This document shows positions 1-9,093 of a stretch of 64,000 bases of DNA, piece by piece. Both the position numbers and the translations under genes were made by a program. Under the pieces are notes generated by a model. The model was not told the origin of the DNA, did no database searches, and saw only the letters and a list, made by a program, of their open reading frames with translations. Every line of letters starts with the position of its first letter. Within the stretch, counting starts at the first letter, position 1. The stretch covers positions 496,001-560,000 of the forward strand of contig NZ_CAKLDM010000002.1 of NCBI RefSeq assembly GCF_921294215.1, in the 5' to 3' direction. The DNA is from Vibrio marisflavi CECT 7928. GTDB taxonomy: Bacteria; Pseudomonadota; Gammaproteobacteria; Enterobacterales; Vibrionaceae.

Positions 1-350
1 ATGAAGCCCATAGCAACAAAGATGAAAGTAGATCCACCAATGTGAGACTTGGTAGTAGAGAGGCCTAGCATTAGGTAGCCAATCGTAAGAATGATGGCCC
101 CTAGAGTGATGGTTCGTTTCGTTCCGATTACCTTGTCACCAATCCAGCCACCTGCAGCTACGAAGCCGTAGACAAGCGCTGAGAAAGCACCAAACAAGAC
201 AAAAGAGGTCGATTCTTTCATACCCAGTATTTGCACTAGGTATACGGTAAGAATCGCTTGCATACCGTAAAAGCCGAAACGCTCCCAGAATTCTATAGAA
301 AATATTAAATAAAACGGCTTAGGTTGCTTGAATACATTCAAGTCGGACAT
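1..350 (-). CDS. Proton-dependent oligopeptide (POT family) transporter, N-terminal part
   Basis: This is the first ~116 codons of a leftward gene that runs off the window edge. The translation starts [20 protein letters not shown] and contains the WERFGFYG signature of the POT/PTR2 family in helix 1. It continues into a second hydrophobic stretch ([15 protein letters not shown]) and the [13 protein letters not shown] loop typical of the DtpA/DtpB di- and tripeptide permeases, which import peptides with protons across the inner membrane. The start is the ATG at 350. Substrate subtype cannot be judged from the fragment. Family call is confident, exact paralogue (dtpA or dtpB) is not. Confidence 0.85.
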   Translation of the reverse strand, partial: MSDLNVFKQPKPFYLIFSIEFWERFGFYGMQAILTVYLVQILGMKESTSFVLFGAFSALVYGFVAAGGWIGDKVIGTKRTITLGAIILTIGYLMLGLSTTKSHIGGSTFIFVAMGF

Positions 351-769
351 ATAGATTTCCTGTAAATACGTTGTGTTTAGTCAAATTAGCCTGACATAGT
401 TGTTATATTTTTATAAATAATTTGTTAACACAAAAGGTTAAGATCAAATTACCGAGGCAAATTATCACTGATGGCGATAACAATAAATGACAATAATGCA
501 ATGTTATTATTCAATAATGATCTTCAATTGATGGGTAGCATCTAATAACTGTCAGTTTTCTATTATATTTCTGTTAGTTACAAACTTGGGTTATTTATCT
601 GAGAAAAAAATGAAATGTAATGTTTTGTCTGGTTTATTTATAACCAAATAGATATTTAGACTATTTATGAGTCTATTAATAGTACTTTATTTAACCTGTT
701 CAATAGGTTAGCGTTTGGGGTGCGGTTTAGAAGGATAAGTAGCCTGCTCGCAGGCTACTGAATTTTTAG
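351..769. other. AT-rich intergenic region between the peptide transporter and bcp
   Basis: No convincing gene is seen in these ~420 bases. The stretch is very AT-rich and should hold the promoter of the leftward peptide transporter near its right-adjacent end. Small inverted repeats are visible (TAACCT/AGGTTA around 691-709 and the strong hairpin at 738-759, listed separately). Confidence 0.6.
738..768. terminator. Hairpin next to the bcp stop codon
   Basis: A 9-bp perfect stem (738-746 with 751-759, CTCG loop) lies just past the end of bcp. The T-run (ATTTTT, 761-767) is on the + strand side, so it looks like a terminator for rightward transcription. On the bcp strand the hairpin is followed only by a weak pyrimidine-rich stretch. 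It may be bidirectional. Confidence 0.55.
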
Positions 770-1234
770 CTATTTATTTAGGTAATCTAGCACCACTTGG
801 TGGTGATCTTTGGTTTTGAATTTATTGAAAACGTGCTCGATGTTACCTTGTTCATCAATAAGGAAGCTAATGCGATGAAGCCCATCATACACTTTACCCA
901 TAAATTTCTTTTCTCCCCAAACGCCATATGAATCGGCTACGGCATGGTCTTCATCAGAAAGAAGGGTAAAGTTAAGCTCATCTCTTTCAATAAACTTACC
1001 TAGTCGCTTTACAGGGTCAATGCTGACACCTAAGACGACAACGTTTAAATCATCAAGCTGTGACTTTATATCTCTTAGGCCTTGTGCTTGGACCGTACAC
1101 CCGGGAGTCATCGCTTTCGGATAAAAGTAGAGCAGCACCTTTTTGCCTTTGAGTTCGGCTAACGTGACGGCTTGGTCATCTTGGTTATGCAGGGAAAAAT
1201 CTGGAGCAACACTGCCTGCTGTTAACGTGTTCAT
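770..1234 (-). CDS. bcp: Thioredoxin-dependent peroxiredoxin Bcp (1-Cys variant)
   Basis: 154 residues, the normal length for Bcp/PrxQ peroxiredoxins, which reduce hydroperoxides in the cytoplasm using thioredoxin. The peroxidatic cysteine is C46 in KAMTPGCTVQAQGLRD. In E. coli Bcp the position five residues later is the resolving cysteine; here it is Q51, so this protein lacks the usual resolving residue. It lies 13 bp downstream of gcvR on the same strand and has an AAAAGGA ribosome binding site, so it is probably co-transcribed with gcvR. Family identity is secure. Confidence 0.95.
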   Translation of the reverse strand: MNTLTAGSVAPDFSLHNQDDQAVTLAELKGKKVLLYFYPKAMTPGCTVQAQGLRDIKSQLDDLNVVVLGVSIDPVKRLGKFIERDELNFTLLSDEDHAVADSYGVWGEKKFMGKVYDGLHRISFLIDEQGNIEHVFNKFKTKDHHQVVLDYLNK

Positions 1235-1247
1235 AGAAAGAATCCTT

Positions 1248-1790
1248 TTAAAGGTTATTTTTTGTAAAACTAATGCTGCCTTTGACTAGCAATTTCTCGC
1301 ATAAATGCTCGAACTCTGTCTCTAACATAGCAACATCTATATCAGAATCGAGCTTAGCAGTAATAGAGATATGGAACTGGTCTTGGCTAAGTTTGGAAGT
1401 TGACTTGTCAATGGTTTGGGCGCTCAGTGAGGCTAACCCTATACTTTTGTCTGCAAAAAACTGGGTGAATTGCTCAGTCAGGCCTAGCCTGTCCTCAGCT
1501 TCAACAGTTATTTCAATGTTATAGAAGTTATTCTGCTGCGGAGGTGGAGTGGTCCGTTTAGTCATTGTAATAATATCGTTGTCTTGACCTAGCAAAGGTA
1601 GCAAGGACTCAATACGTGTTATTGCACTCGATATACCAGAAATATGCATACTCAGCGTACACTCGCTGCCAAAGATAGCAATTCGGCTATCGAGGATATT
1701 GCACTCTGCACTGCTGACTAAGTGGACGATTTGATTGCACATACCAGGACGGTCTGTGCCTATTGCAGTAATCACTAAATGTTGACTCAT
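1248..1790 (-). CDS. gcvR: Glycine cleavage system transcriptional repressor GcvR
   Basis: 180 residues with two ACT-type regions: MSQHLVITAIGTDRPGMCNQ at the N-terminus and a second starting near residue 92 (IEITVEAEDRLGLTEQF). In E. coli GcvR binds GcvA and blocks activation of gcvTHP unless glycine is present. Placement upstream of bcp and divergent from dapA matches the common enterobacterial and Vibrio arrangement gcvR/dapA/bamC. The start is the ATG at 1790. No DNA-binding domain is seen, consistent with action through protein contact. Confidence 0.93.
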   Translation of the reverse strand: MSQHLVITAIGTDRPGMCNQIVHLVSSAECNILDSRIAIFGSECTLSMHISGISSAITRIESLLPLLGQDNDIITMTKRTTPPPQQNNFYNIEITVEAEDRLGLTEQFTQFFADKSIGLASLSAQTIDKSTSKLSQDQFHISITAKLDSDIDVAMLETEFEHLCEKLLVKGSISFTKNNL

Positions 1791-2098
1791 AGTAATCTTC
1801 TGTACGCTCCTTTATTAGGGAGTTAGCTTAGCATACGCAAAGAAATAATATATGTTGGAGACTGATTTATTCTCGGTAAGTTTTCCGCTGGAAATATCGG
1901 TTGAAATAGATATGAAGTTGAGTGGCTAGCAACACTTAAAGCCAAATTACCGAGCGTTGACAACGATACAACTCAGATAACGTATAAAAGAGAAATCGGG
2001 AGTGGGCTTAGGTCTTAAAGATCAAAGCTATTATTTCCTTGTGTTTAACAATCAGCATACAGTACCATTCAAACAGGTATTCAATATTGGAGAAAGAC
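1791..2098. promoter_or_regulatory. Divergent gcvR / dapA promoter region
   Basis: About 308 bases between the divergent starts of gcvR and dapA. A TTGACA hexamer lies at 1957-1962, but no well-spaced -10 follows it, so I do not assign a promoter position. An ORF reading extends dapA upstream to 2039, but the family start is at 2099. Confidence 0.4.
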
Positions 2099-2977
2099 AT
2101 GTTTTCGGGAAGTATAGTGGCGTTAATTACACCATTTAATCATGATGGTGAAGTGGATTTCGTTAGCCTGAAAAAGCTAGTAGACTTCCATGTCGATGCA
2201 GGGACAACAGGTATCGTTGCCGTGGGAACCACGGGTGAATCCGCTACACTGACTGTCGAAGAGCATGTAAAAGTTGTCAATAAGGTTGTTGAGTTTGCAA
2301 ATGGTCGTGTGCCAGTTATTGCAGGTACAGGTGCGAATGCAACCCACGAAGCTGTAACATTTAGCCGTTTACTTAATGACTCTGGCATTGCTGGATGCTT
2401 AAGCGTTACACCTTATTACAACAAGCCTACACAAGAAGGGCTTTACCAACACTACAAAGCGATTGCTGAAGTCAGTAGTGTTCCTCAGATTCTATATAAT
2501 GTACCGGGCCGAACAGCAGTAGATTTGCTGCCAGAGACTGTTGCCCGTTTATCTAAAATTGATAATATCGTTGCACTTAAAGATGCCACAGGTGATTTGA
2601 GCAGAATTCAAATTCATCGTGAACTTTGTGGTGAAGACTTTATCTTACTAAGTGGTGATGATTCGACTGGATTGGATTTCGTCAAACAAGGTGGTCAAGG
2701 TGTTATTTCGGTTACAAACAATATCGCAGCAGCCGATATGGCCAAGATGATGCAACTGGCGTTAGATGGCAACTTTGAAGATGCAGAAATCATCAATCAG
2801 CGTTTAATGGCACTACATAAAAACTTATTTATCGAATCTAGCCCAATTCCTGTAAAATGGGCGGCTCATCAAATGGGCTTGATTGCTGGTGGTGATTTGC
2901 GTTTACCGCTAACTCAGTTATCTGAGCAAGCTATACCTGTTGTGACCAAAGCGCTAAGTGAAGCAGGCATCAATTAA
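2099..2977 (+). CDS. dapA: 4-hydroxy-tetrahydrodipicolinate synthase DapA
   Basis: 292 residues, standard length. It condenses aspartate-semialdehyde with pyruvate, the first committed step of lysine and diaminopimelate synthesis. The sequence shows the N-terminal [13 protein letters not shown], the GTTGE phosphate/pyruvate motif (~44-48), the YNVPGRT motif with the catalytic tyrosine, and the Schiff-base lysine in VALKDATGD (~160). The frame is open upstream, but the ATG at 2099 matches the family N-terminus and follows TTGGAGAAAG. bamC follows after 45 bp with a small hairpin between. Confidence 0.97.
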   Translation: MFSGSIVALITPFNHDGEVDFVSLKKLVDFHVDAGTTGIVAVGTTGESATLTVEEHVKVVNKVVEFANGRVPVIAGTGANATHEAVTFSRLLNDSGIAGCLSVTPYYNKPTQEGLYQHYKAIAEVSSVPQILYNVPGRTAVDLLPETVARLSKIDNIVALKDATGDLSRIQIHRELCGEDFILLSGDDSTGLDFVKQGGQGVISVTNNIAAADMAKMMQLALDGNFEDAEIINQRLMALHKNLFIESSPIPVKWAAHQMGLIAGGDLRLPLTQLSEQAIPVVTKALSEAGIN

Positions 2978-3022
2978 TAGAGAAAAAGCCGGAGAACGAC
3001 CTCCGGTTCTTTAGGAGTTTCA

Positions 3023-4060
3023 ATGAAGTTTACTCATCAGCTAGTCGTTGGTTCGCTAGCTGTTTTAATGTTAGCTGGTTGCTCAGACAGCCCGGCTCAG
3101 CGTCGCGAAGCGAGAGGTGATTTCGATTACCTGTCCACAGCGCCTATGCAACAGTGGAAAGATCCTACCAATGTTCAACCACAGTTTTACACCAAGTATC
3201 AAATACCAAAAGGTGACTACAAAGGTGCGATAGGCAAACAGGTAGATATTCGTCCACCACAAGAAGTTCTAGACCTAATTTCGGGTACCCAAGTAGAGCA
3301 GAAAAATGGCGATGCCGTTCTTTGGTTCTACAACCCTGCCCAGCTTCCTAAGGTATGGCAAACCACTAAAAATGTTTTACAGAGCAGAAAAGTGGCCACA
3401 ACAGTTAACACTGACACTGAGATCAAAACGGATTGGGTGACGTGGAATTCTAAGGATGAAGACGGGCCTATCAGTGCGAAATATGATATTAAAGAGCTGA
3501 AAAATGCAGAACGCTCTGGTATCCAAGTGACATTGACGGATTGGAAAGAGGGTAGTAAAGAATCAGCACCTTCTGGTCTGGAAAAATCACGCTATGCTGC
3601 ACTAATGATGAACCTTATCACTAACCAGTATGCGGAAGATGTACGTGCTGAAGATGCTAAGAAAGCGCAAGAGCTTATTAAGCAAATACCTATCACCATG
3701 GGCACCGATCGCAGTGGCTTACCAGTGATTATTGCGCGTATTCAATACAACTTGGTTTGGTCTCGTTTGCCAAGCATCCTGTCTACAATGGGCTTTACTG
3801 TACAAGAACGTAACCAGTCACAAGGTACGATCAAAGCAGAGTACAAAGTGCCTGGCAGTGCATATTGGACAAGAGTTGGTGAAAAACCAATTGACCTGAA
3901 AAGTGGCAACAAGTACACATTCTTACTTGGAGACTTGGTGAACAGAACGTCGATTAATTTAACGAACTCGGCGGGTAAACCAGTGAGTGAAGATGTGTTG
4001 AAAGCACTTGTACCAATGCTAAAAGATGCTTCAGAACAGCATCAAGTTAACAATAAATAG
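3023..4060 (+). CDS. bamC: Outer membrane assembly lipoprotein BamC
   Basis: 345 residues. A lipoprotein signal peptide ends in LAVLMLAGCSD, with the acylated cysteine at residue 20. The rest matches the NlpB/BamC family: an extended N-terminal region (GDFDYLSTAPMQQW) and two helix-grip domains. BamC is an accessory part of the BAM complex that folds outer-membrane beta-barrels. It follows dapA, as in most gammaproteobacteria, with its own AGGAG site at 3013-3017. Confidence 0.94.
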   Translation: MKFTHQLVVGSLAVLMLAGCSDSPAQRREARGDFDYLSTAPMQQWKDPTNVQPQFYTKYQIPKGDYKGAIGKQVDIRPPQEVLDLISGTQVEQKNGDAVLWFYNPAQLPKVWQTTKNVLQSRKVATTVNTDTEIKTDWVTWNSKDEDGPISAKYDIKELKNAERSGIQVTLTDWKEGSKESAPSGLEKSRYAALMMNLITNQYAEDVRAEDAKKAQELIKQIPITMGTDRSGLPVIIARIQYNLVWSRLPSILSTMGFTVQERNQSQGTIKAEYKVPGSAYWTRVGEKPIDLKSGNKYTFLLGDLVNRTSINLTNSAGKPVSEDVLKALVPMLKDASEQHQVNNK

Positions 4061-4080
4061 AGTCATCTATTTAAGATTTG

Positions 4081-4108
4081 AAGGCAGACATTAGTCTGCC
4101 TTTGTTTT
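4081..4108. terminator. Bidirectional terminator between bamC and the DUF2897 gene
   Basis: Perfect 9-bp stem AAGGCAGAC (4081-4089) with GTCTGCCTT (4094-4102), ATTA loop, then TGTTTTAT. It serves bamC and overlaps the 3' end of the convergent DUF2897 gene. Confidence 0.8.
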
Positions 4109-4324
4109 ATCTGCTGTTTTTTGCTCCTGAGTATCCGTTGTGGCTTCATTTTTCGCTTTATCTCGACTTAACTCATTCAGTTTATCGAGATCAGACTTCC
4201 GTTTGTCTAAGTAATCGAGTTTGACCTTTGCAGAATATTTGAGAGCGGCAATATTGCCAGCAACAACGCTAACCACGACGAATATAATAACCCAAGGATT
4301 GAATAGCCATTCTATGATGTTCAT
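4091..4324 (-). CDS. Small membrane protein, DUF2897-like
   Basis: 77 residues. One N-terminal membrane span (WVIIFVVVSVVAGNIAALKY, ~11-30) is followed by a highly charged tail rich in K, D and E. The shape and the NPWVII start resemble the DUF2897 family found next to dapE in vibrios. Function is unknown. Its ATG overlaps the stop of the upstream M15 peptidase gene by four bases (ATGA), so the two are translationally coupled. Confidence 0.75.
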   Translation of the reverse strand: MNIIEWLFNPWVIIFVVVSVVAGNIAALKYSAKVKLDYLDKRKSDLDKLNELSRDKAKNEATTDTQEQKTADKTKAD

Positions 4325-5007
4325 GTGCGTCCTATTGGATTGATGTTAGTAATATATTGATTGTAGATCTCATCAAGTAGTGAGAATATGCTTTCACGCG
4401 CTAAGATCTCGGTTTTGTTTAGCTGTTGGTGAAGTACATCGAGAGAAAGTTGGCTTAGGCAATGCTTAGACGTTTCTAAGTGGCTAATATGCCATGGTTC
4501 GTAGGCTACGCCGCCTCGATTCTTATCATACGGAAAGAAAAAACCGTGTTTTTCTACATTCTCGGTTAACCATTGAGAAAAATCCGCCTGATGACCAGAT
4601 TTATACTCCCAAGGTTCAAGCAGGATCTGTGCGTCTTCAGGTAAAGCATCGGCATCATAAACATCAAAATCTGTGCCCCAATGATGCCGGCTAGTGCCCG
4701 GCAGCGCTGACCAATTTAGAATAGCTCGAACTATAGTGCTTTCAGTTAACCCGGAAATATCCACCACACAGTTATTGCTATCACGAACGGTTAGCTCGCC
4801 AGACACTTTCCGATTCCATATCGATAGTTGGTCATTGAAACTGCGAAAGCCACTTGCGATATGAAAACGAAAGCCAGCTTTTTCAGCAGTTAACATGAGG
4901 TGTCGTAAATCCTGCCCAGCTTTGGGGTCCACTAAAAAACTCTTGCTCCCAATGAGTATTGAAGTCAGATATGACGGGTCGTTTCCTGTTAGCTGCTCTG
5001 GAGTCAT
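4321..5007 (-). CDS. M15-family D-alanyl-D-alanine carboxypeptidase-like metallopeptidase
   Basis: 228 residues. The VanY/M15B zinc motifs are visible: SRHHWGTDFDVYD (SxHxxGxxxD) near residue 106 and EPWHISH near residue 169. Upstream is the GFRS motif (HIASGFRSFNDQ). Such enzymes trim the terminal D-Ala from peptidoglycan stem peptides. No signal peptide is seen, so it may be cytoplasmic or exported in a way I cannot see. It sits 2 bp behind dapE, linking DAP synthesis with peptidoglycan peptide processing. Confidence 0.85.
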   Translation of the reverse strand: MTPEQLTGNDPSYLTSILIGSKSFLVDPKAGQDLRHLMLTAEKAGFRFHIASGFRSFNDQLSIWNRKVSGELTVRDSNNCVVDISGLTESTIVRAILNWSALPGTSRHHWGTDFDVYDADALPEDAQILLEPWEYKSGHQADFSQWLTENVEKHGFFFPYDKNRGGVAYEPWHISHLETSKHCLSQLSLDVLHQQLNKTEILARESIFSLLDEIYNQYITNINPIGRT

Positions 5008-5009
5008 CG

Positions 5010-6143
5010 TTATCCTAATAGGTTTTCCAGTGTTTTCTCATACATGTCTGTCAGCTTTTCTAAATCCGGTATGCTGACGCACTCGTTGATTTTGTGAATG
5101 GTCGCGTTTACCGGTCCAAGTTCAACAACTTGAGAGCCCATTTTGGCAATGAATCTGCCATCGGATGTACCACCTGTTGTGAGTAGCTCTGGTGTCTTGT
5201 GATTGACTTCTTCAACTGCCTTTACGACGGACTTAAGTAGCTCGCCTGAACCAGTTAAAAATGGCTGACCGCTAAGAGTCCAGTTTAGTTCATACTCAAG
5301 ACCATGTGCATCTAGTATCGAGTGAACTTTTGACTTGATCTGATCACTGGTTATCTCAGTGCTAAACCTAAAGTTAAACTGAACACTGAATTCACCTGGA
5401 ATAACATTTGATGCCCCTGTTCCGGAGTGCAAATTCGGAATCTGGAAGCTAGTCGGAGGAAAGAACTCATTGCCGTTATCCCAAGTTGTTTCTACTAACT
5501 CAGATAAGGCAGGAAGCGCTTGATGCACAGGATTGTTGGCAAGGTGAGGGTAGGCTACGTGCCCTTGGGTACCTTTAATAACTAAATCCCCAGTAATTGA
5601 GCCACGTCGACCATTTTTAATGACGTCACCAACATGATGGGTACTCGATGGCTCACCAACAATACACATATCAATTAGCTCATCGCGAGCCATTAGCGTA
5701 TCAACGACTCGAGTCGTACCATTGATAAACGGCCCTTCTTCATCCGAAGTAATTAAAAAAGCAATAGAGCCTTGGTGGTTTGGATTGCTTTCGATGAAGC
5801 GTTCAACGGCCACAATCATACAAGCTAGAGAGCCTTTCATGTCAGCGGCACCGCGACCATGTAAGTACTCGTCGATGACAGTAGGCTCAAACGGTGGTGT
5901 ATGCCATTGTGATACATCGCCGGGAGGCACAACATCGGTGTGACCTGCAAAAGCAAATAGTGGCGCAGATGTTCCTCGTCGAGCCCAGAAGTTGGTAGTA
6001 TCTTCAAACACCATGACTTCTATTTCAAAACCGAGCTTTTTAAGGCGGTTAATCATGACTTCTTGGCAGCCAGCATCTTCTGGGGTGACTGATTCACGGC
6101 TAATCAGGTCTTTTGCGAGGGCTAAAGTTGAGCTATCAGACAT
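5010..6143 (-). CDS. dapE: Succinyl-diaminopimelate desuccinylase DapE
   Basis: 377 residues, standard length for this M20 zinc enzyme, which hydrolyses N-succinyl-LL-DAP to LL-DAP in lysine and peptidoglycan precursor synthesis. Visible motifs are [11 protein letters not shown] (first zinc ligand), [13 protein letters not shown] (bridging Asp), and [12 protein letters not shown] (catalytic Glu). The [10 protein letters not shown] motif near the C-terminus is also typical. It lies 9 bp downstream of the ArsC-like gene, forming a four-gene leftward operon with the M15 and DUF2897 genes. Confidence 0.96.
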   Translation of the reverse strand: MSDSSTLALAKDLISRESVTPEDAGCQEVMINRLKKLGFEIEVMVFEDTTNFWARRGTSAPLFAFAGHTDVVPPGDVSQWHTPPFEPTVIDEYLHGRGAADMKGSLACMIVAVERFIESNPNHQGSIAFLITSDEEGPFINGTTRVVDTLMARDELIDMCIVGEPSSTHHVGDVIKNGRRGSITGDLVIKGTQGHVAYPHLANNPVHQALPALSELVETTWDNGNEFFPPTSFQIPNLHSGTGASNVIPGEFSVQFNFRFSTEITSDQIKSKVHSILDAHGLEYELNWTLSGQPFLTGSGELLKSVVKAVEEVNHKTPELLTTGGTSDGRFIAKMGSQVVELGPVNATIHKINECVSIPDLEKLTDMYEKTLENLLG

Positions 6144-6152
6144 TGTGGTTCC

Positions 6153-6500
6153 TTAAGAAAAAATATTGGCGTATTGATCTGGCTTGAAGCCAATGTGAAG
6201 ACTCTCGTCAATCAGTAGAATAGGGCGTTTAATCATCGCGGGCATTTCTGCCATCAACGCTACTGCGCTTTTTTCATCCAAGGATTTTTTTTGCTCATCA
6301 GACAGCTGTCTGTAGGTCGTTCCTCTTTTGTTGAGAACGCTCTCCCAGCCAAGTGACTGACAGAACTTGTTTACAAGGTCAGTATCTATGCCCTGTTTGC
6401 GGTAGTCGTGAAATTGGTAGTTTATATCTTGTGAATCGAGCCATTTTCTAGCTTTTTTTATCGTATCGCAGTTTGGGATACCGAACATGGTAATGTTCAT
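6153..6500 (-). CDS. ArsC-family reductase, YffB/Spx-like
   Basis: 115 residues. It is a thioredoxin-fold ArsC-family protein with a single N-terminal active-site cysteine (GIPNCDTIKKARKWL) and the conserved C-terminal RPILLID stretch. YffB-type proteins precede dapE in E. coli and many relatives. They are glutathione-dependent reductases in fold, but the physiological substrate is not established. It is distinct from the true arsenate-reductase-like ArsC at 33456-33800. Confidence 0.88.
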   Translation of the reverse strand: MNITMFGIPNCDTIKKARKWLDSQDINYQFHDYRKQGIDTDLVNKFCQSLGWESVLNKRGTTYRQLSDEQKKSLDEKSAVALMAEMPAMIKRPILLIDESLHIGFKPDQYANIFS

Positions 6501-6697
6501 TTACTTCCTTAAATTTTGAGGGCGAGCCAAGCTTTAAATCCTATCAGGAACTGGGTTGATACTCAAAACGTCACCAATTTATCCTAATTTTCAACACCAC
6601 ATATTTTATAGGGGATTGGTGTCTATTTGATCAGCCTCAATACCTTGATTGCGAATTTAGAAATAATGACGATTAAAGTTTTAACGAGGAGGTATCA

Positions 6698-6979
6698 ATG
6701 GACTTGAGCCCTGTATTCGCTAGGCGTCTTTATATCGCATTGTTGGTAGAGAGCTTAGAGAGGCCCAATGTGCCCAAATTAATTGCAAAGACTGGTTGGC
6801 CAAGGCGTACCATTCAAGATGTATTGAAAGCGTTACCTGGTTTAGGTATTGAATTGATGTTTGTTCAAGATGGCAGACGTCACAATGATGGCTATTATCA
6901 ATTGTCCGACTGGGGTCCATTTGACAGCCAGTGGGTGCTAGATCGTCGAGCAGATATTGTTGATAGTGTAAGAGCATAA
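6698..6979 (+). CDS. Small winged helix-turn-helix protein
   Basis: 93 residues, with a strong GAGGAGG ribosome site before the ATG. It contains a helix-turn-helix pattern (VPKLIAKTGWPRRTIQDVLKAL) and a wing-like segment ending in DGYYQLSDWG. It resembles the HTH_43-type winged-helix family of uncharacterised proteobacterial proteins. It is monocistronic between the divergent dapE operon and the convergent DUF2956 gene. Target and function are unknown. Confidence 0.8.
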   Translation: MDLSPVFARRLYIALLVESLERPNVPKLIAKTGWPRRTIQDVLKALPGLGIELMFVQDGRRHNDGYYQLSDWGPFDSQWVLDRRADIVDSVRA

Positions 6980-7017
6980 GCCAGACTAACTCCTGGCTTA
7001 TTAGCTCAACTTAGTAA

Positions 7018-7359
7018 TTATTTCATCGCTACGACATAAGCAGCAAATAATGTCCAGCTACACACGAGCAATATCCAAGGTAATTTTGATGGGCTCTGTG
7101 GTTTAGTTTCACGTACCTGCTCAACAGGTTCCATAGCAGGTTTTGTTGCAGCTGCTTTTTCTTTCTGCACTTTTTTCTTGGCTTTGTCTGCCTTGCGGTT
7201 CTTTTCTTTTTGCTGCTTTTTGTAAAGTGCGATCCCTTTTTCAATACCTTGCGCAACAAGGCGAGTTTGTTCTTTTGTTTGCCCCGGCTTCTGCGTCGCT
7301 TTAGCAATCTTCATTGCTTCTTGCTGCGTTTCTTCTGATGCTACAATTTTGCTTTTCAT
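7018..7359 (-). CDS. DUF2956 family protein with C-terminal membrane anchor
   Basis: 113 residues. The N-terminal half (SEETQQEAMKIAKATQKPGQ) matches the DUF2956 family. The middle is an extremely lysine-rich, probably helical segment (~48-75), followed by a proline-containing linker and a single C-terminal hydrophobic span (LPWILLVCSWTLFAAYVVAM). It is predicted to be tail-anchored in the inner membrane. Function is unknown. Confidence 0.8.
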   Translation of the reverse strand: MKSKIVASEETQQEAMKIAKATQKPGQTKEQTRLVAQGIEKGIALYKKQQKEKNRKADKAKKKVQKEKAAATKPAMEPVEQVRETKPQSPSKLPWILLVCSWTLFAAYVVAMK

Positions 7360-7469
7360 TTTTAGTCTTGCATGTGAATTTCGATAGTTAGGATATCATG
7401 AACACTTGCAGCTTTAGTGGAAATTAAATCGCAGATCCCGATTATATTTTTCTCTGCTTAAACCAGGCT

Positions 7470-7820
7470 TTATTGGGCGTAAACACTAAAGAGAAATTCA
7501 ATTGCCCCGTAAGCTAAAACCCCTGCGAGTACCGGCCAACCTAACGACTTTGTTCGATACCAAACAGCTAAAGTAATCACAACGCCCAACCCGGTGGCCA
7601 GCCAAGCATCTGAGGATAGCCTGCTTGGCACCAAAGAAGCTCCTAGCATGGCGGCAATCATAAGCGGCCCTAAAATACTTATCCACGTTGGCACACTCTC
7701 AACAGTTTTTTTGCCACTTTTGTTAGCAATGCGTTTCTGCATCCATAAGGTTGGAAGAAGTCTTAGACAATAAGTACCAACCGCTGAGATTAAAACTGCT
7801 AGCCAAAGTTCACTATTCAT
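7470..7820 (-). CDS. AzlD-family branched-chain amino acid exporter subunit
   Basis: 116 residues with three to four membrane spans (for example LWLAVLISAVGTYCLRLLP and ISILGPLMIAAMLGASLVP). It fits AzlD/YgaH, the small partner of AzlC. Together they export branched-chain amino acids or related compounds such as valine or azaleucine. Its start overlaps the end of the azlC gene by 8 bp, so the two are coupled. Confidence 0.88.
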   Translation of the reverse strand: MNSELWLAVLISAVGTYCLRLLPTLWMQKRIANKSGKKTVESVPTWISILGPLMIAAMLGASLVPSRLSSDAWLATGLGVVITLAVWYRTKSLGWPVLAGVLAYGAIEFLFSVYAQ

Positions 7821-8547
7821 TTGCTGATTTTCCTCTAGTGTTTGTCGTTTTTCCCATCACGTAGAAAACAATTGCTCCACAAATAGCAGCAAATGGAATC
7901 GACAGGTTGATTAAGCCAGCTAATTTCAAAGCGACGGATATCAGAATCACGCTAACCAAGGTGATAGACCATTGAGAAGTGTTAAATCTCGGAGCTAAAA
8001 GGACTAGAAATAGTGCTGGCAGTGCGAAGGGCATGACACTTACAACAAGTGGCCAACGAGCGATTAACTCTTCTCCTGCAAGTGCGCCAAGAGCAGTGCC
8101 TCCGATCCAGCTAAACCATGCCACTAGGCTTGCTCCTGTAAACCACCCCAGCCGTTCTTCAGCTTGCAATTGGGGAAAGCGAGTATGGGATAGCGCGAAT
8201 ACTTGGTCAGTAAGCCCATGCATTAAAAACGGCCACCAACGACTTTTTGTCAGCCACTGAGCTATATTGGGTCCATATACTACATGACGAGCATTGATTA
8301 GTAGGGTCATCACAACCACTAGCCATAGTGGAGAGCCTGCGGCGTACATTGCGACAAACAAAAATTGAGATGCTCCAGCGTAAACAAGAGTAGAAATCAA
8401 AATTGTATCTAATGGACTAAAGCCTGCTTGAACAGCTATCAGCCCAAACGAAATAGCGACTGGGACGTAACCCCCAAGTAAAGGAATGGCTTCTTTTGCG
8501 CCGATTAGCCAAGGAGCTTCTTTGAGTATAGAAAGTTGTGCTCTCAT
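7813..8547 (-). CDS. AzlC-family branched-chain amino acid exporter
   Basis: 244 residues, polytopic. The YVPVAISFGLIAVQAGFSPL and VYAGASQFLFVAM segments are characteristic of the AzlC/YgaZ family. It forms the larger subunit of a two-component amino acid exporter with the AzlD protein. The start codon overlaps the stop of the upstream XRE-cupin regulator (ATGA), so the three genes form a tight operon. Confidence 0.9.
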   Translation of the reverse strand: MRAQLSILKEAPWLIGAKEAIPLLGGYVPVAISFGLIAVQAGFSPLDTILISTLVYAGASQFLFVAMYAAGSPLWLVVVMTLLINARHVVYGPNIAQWLTKSRWWPFLMHGLTDQVFALSHTRFPQLQAEERLGWFTGASLVAWFSWIGGTALGALAGEELIARWPLVVSVMPFALPALFLVLLAPRFNTSQWSITLVSVILISVALKLAGLINLSIPFAAICGAIVFYVMGKTTNTRGKSANE

Positions 8548-9074
8548 TTTTTTTCTCCTTGTTTATGGTATTTGATGGTAACTAGCAGGGTGGCCCAAGA
8601 TTGACCAGTTCGGTAAATATGCGGTTGGTCGGCAGCAAAGGTGTGGCTTTGCCCAGCAGTCAATTCATGTCTATCATCAAGAGCGCCTACTTCTAGTTTT
8701 CCGCTGATGATGGTGATGGTTTCTGTGGTTCCGACAGAGTGCCCTTCTGCTTGTCGATGGGTGTTTGGTGCACAAGACATCCAGTAAGCATCCACTTCAA
8801 CTTCATCTTTGCCTTGATCGATGAGTCGAACTTGTACACCTTCGTCATACACAGGTTCACTTACCGGCGCGACCAAATTACCAAAAGGTACGTTAAGGCG
8901 TGCTGCAAGTCTCCAAATTGTGTCTAAAGTTGGGTTGCCGTTACCTTGCTCTAATCGTGAAAGGTTAGACTTCGCCATACCCGCATCTGCAGCCAGTTGA
9001 GATAAGGAAAGCCCTTTTGATAATCTCAAGCTTTGTATATGCCTTCCTAAAATATCTAGCGAAGGTTTTTCCAT
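8544..9074 (-). CDS. XRE-family regulator with C-terminal cupin sensor domain
   Basis: 176 residues from the ATG at 9074; a GTG at 9086 would add four residues. The N-terminal ~65 residues are a Cro/CI-type HTH (LSLSQLAADAGMAKSNLSRL) and the C-terminal ~100 residues a cupin barrel (GTTETITIISGKLEVG). Such regulators bind a small molecule in the cupin pocket and usually control the adjacent transporter, here azlCD. A perfect 32-bp palindrome sits 20 bp upstream of the start, suggesting autoregulation. Confidence 0.9.
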   Translation of the reverse strand: MEKPSLDILGRHIQSLRLSKGLSLSQLAADAGMAKSNLSRLEQGNGNPTLDTIWRLAARLNVPFGNLVAPVSEPVYDEGVQVRLIDQGKDEVEVDAYWMSCAPNTHRQAEGHSVGTTETITIISGKLEVGALDDRHELTAGQSHTFAADQPHIYRTGQSWATLLVTIKYHKQGEKK

Positions 9075-9093
9075 AACAAAATTCACTCACACC

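Noticed and set aside
6720..6977. Minus-strand ORF opposite the small winged-helix protein
   Set aside because: The + strand frame has a strong GAGGAGG site and an HTH pattern; the opposite frame has neither.
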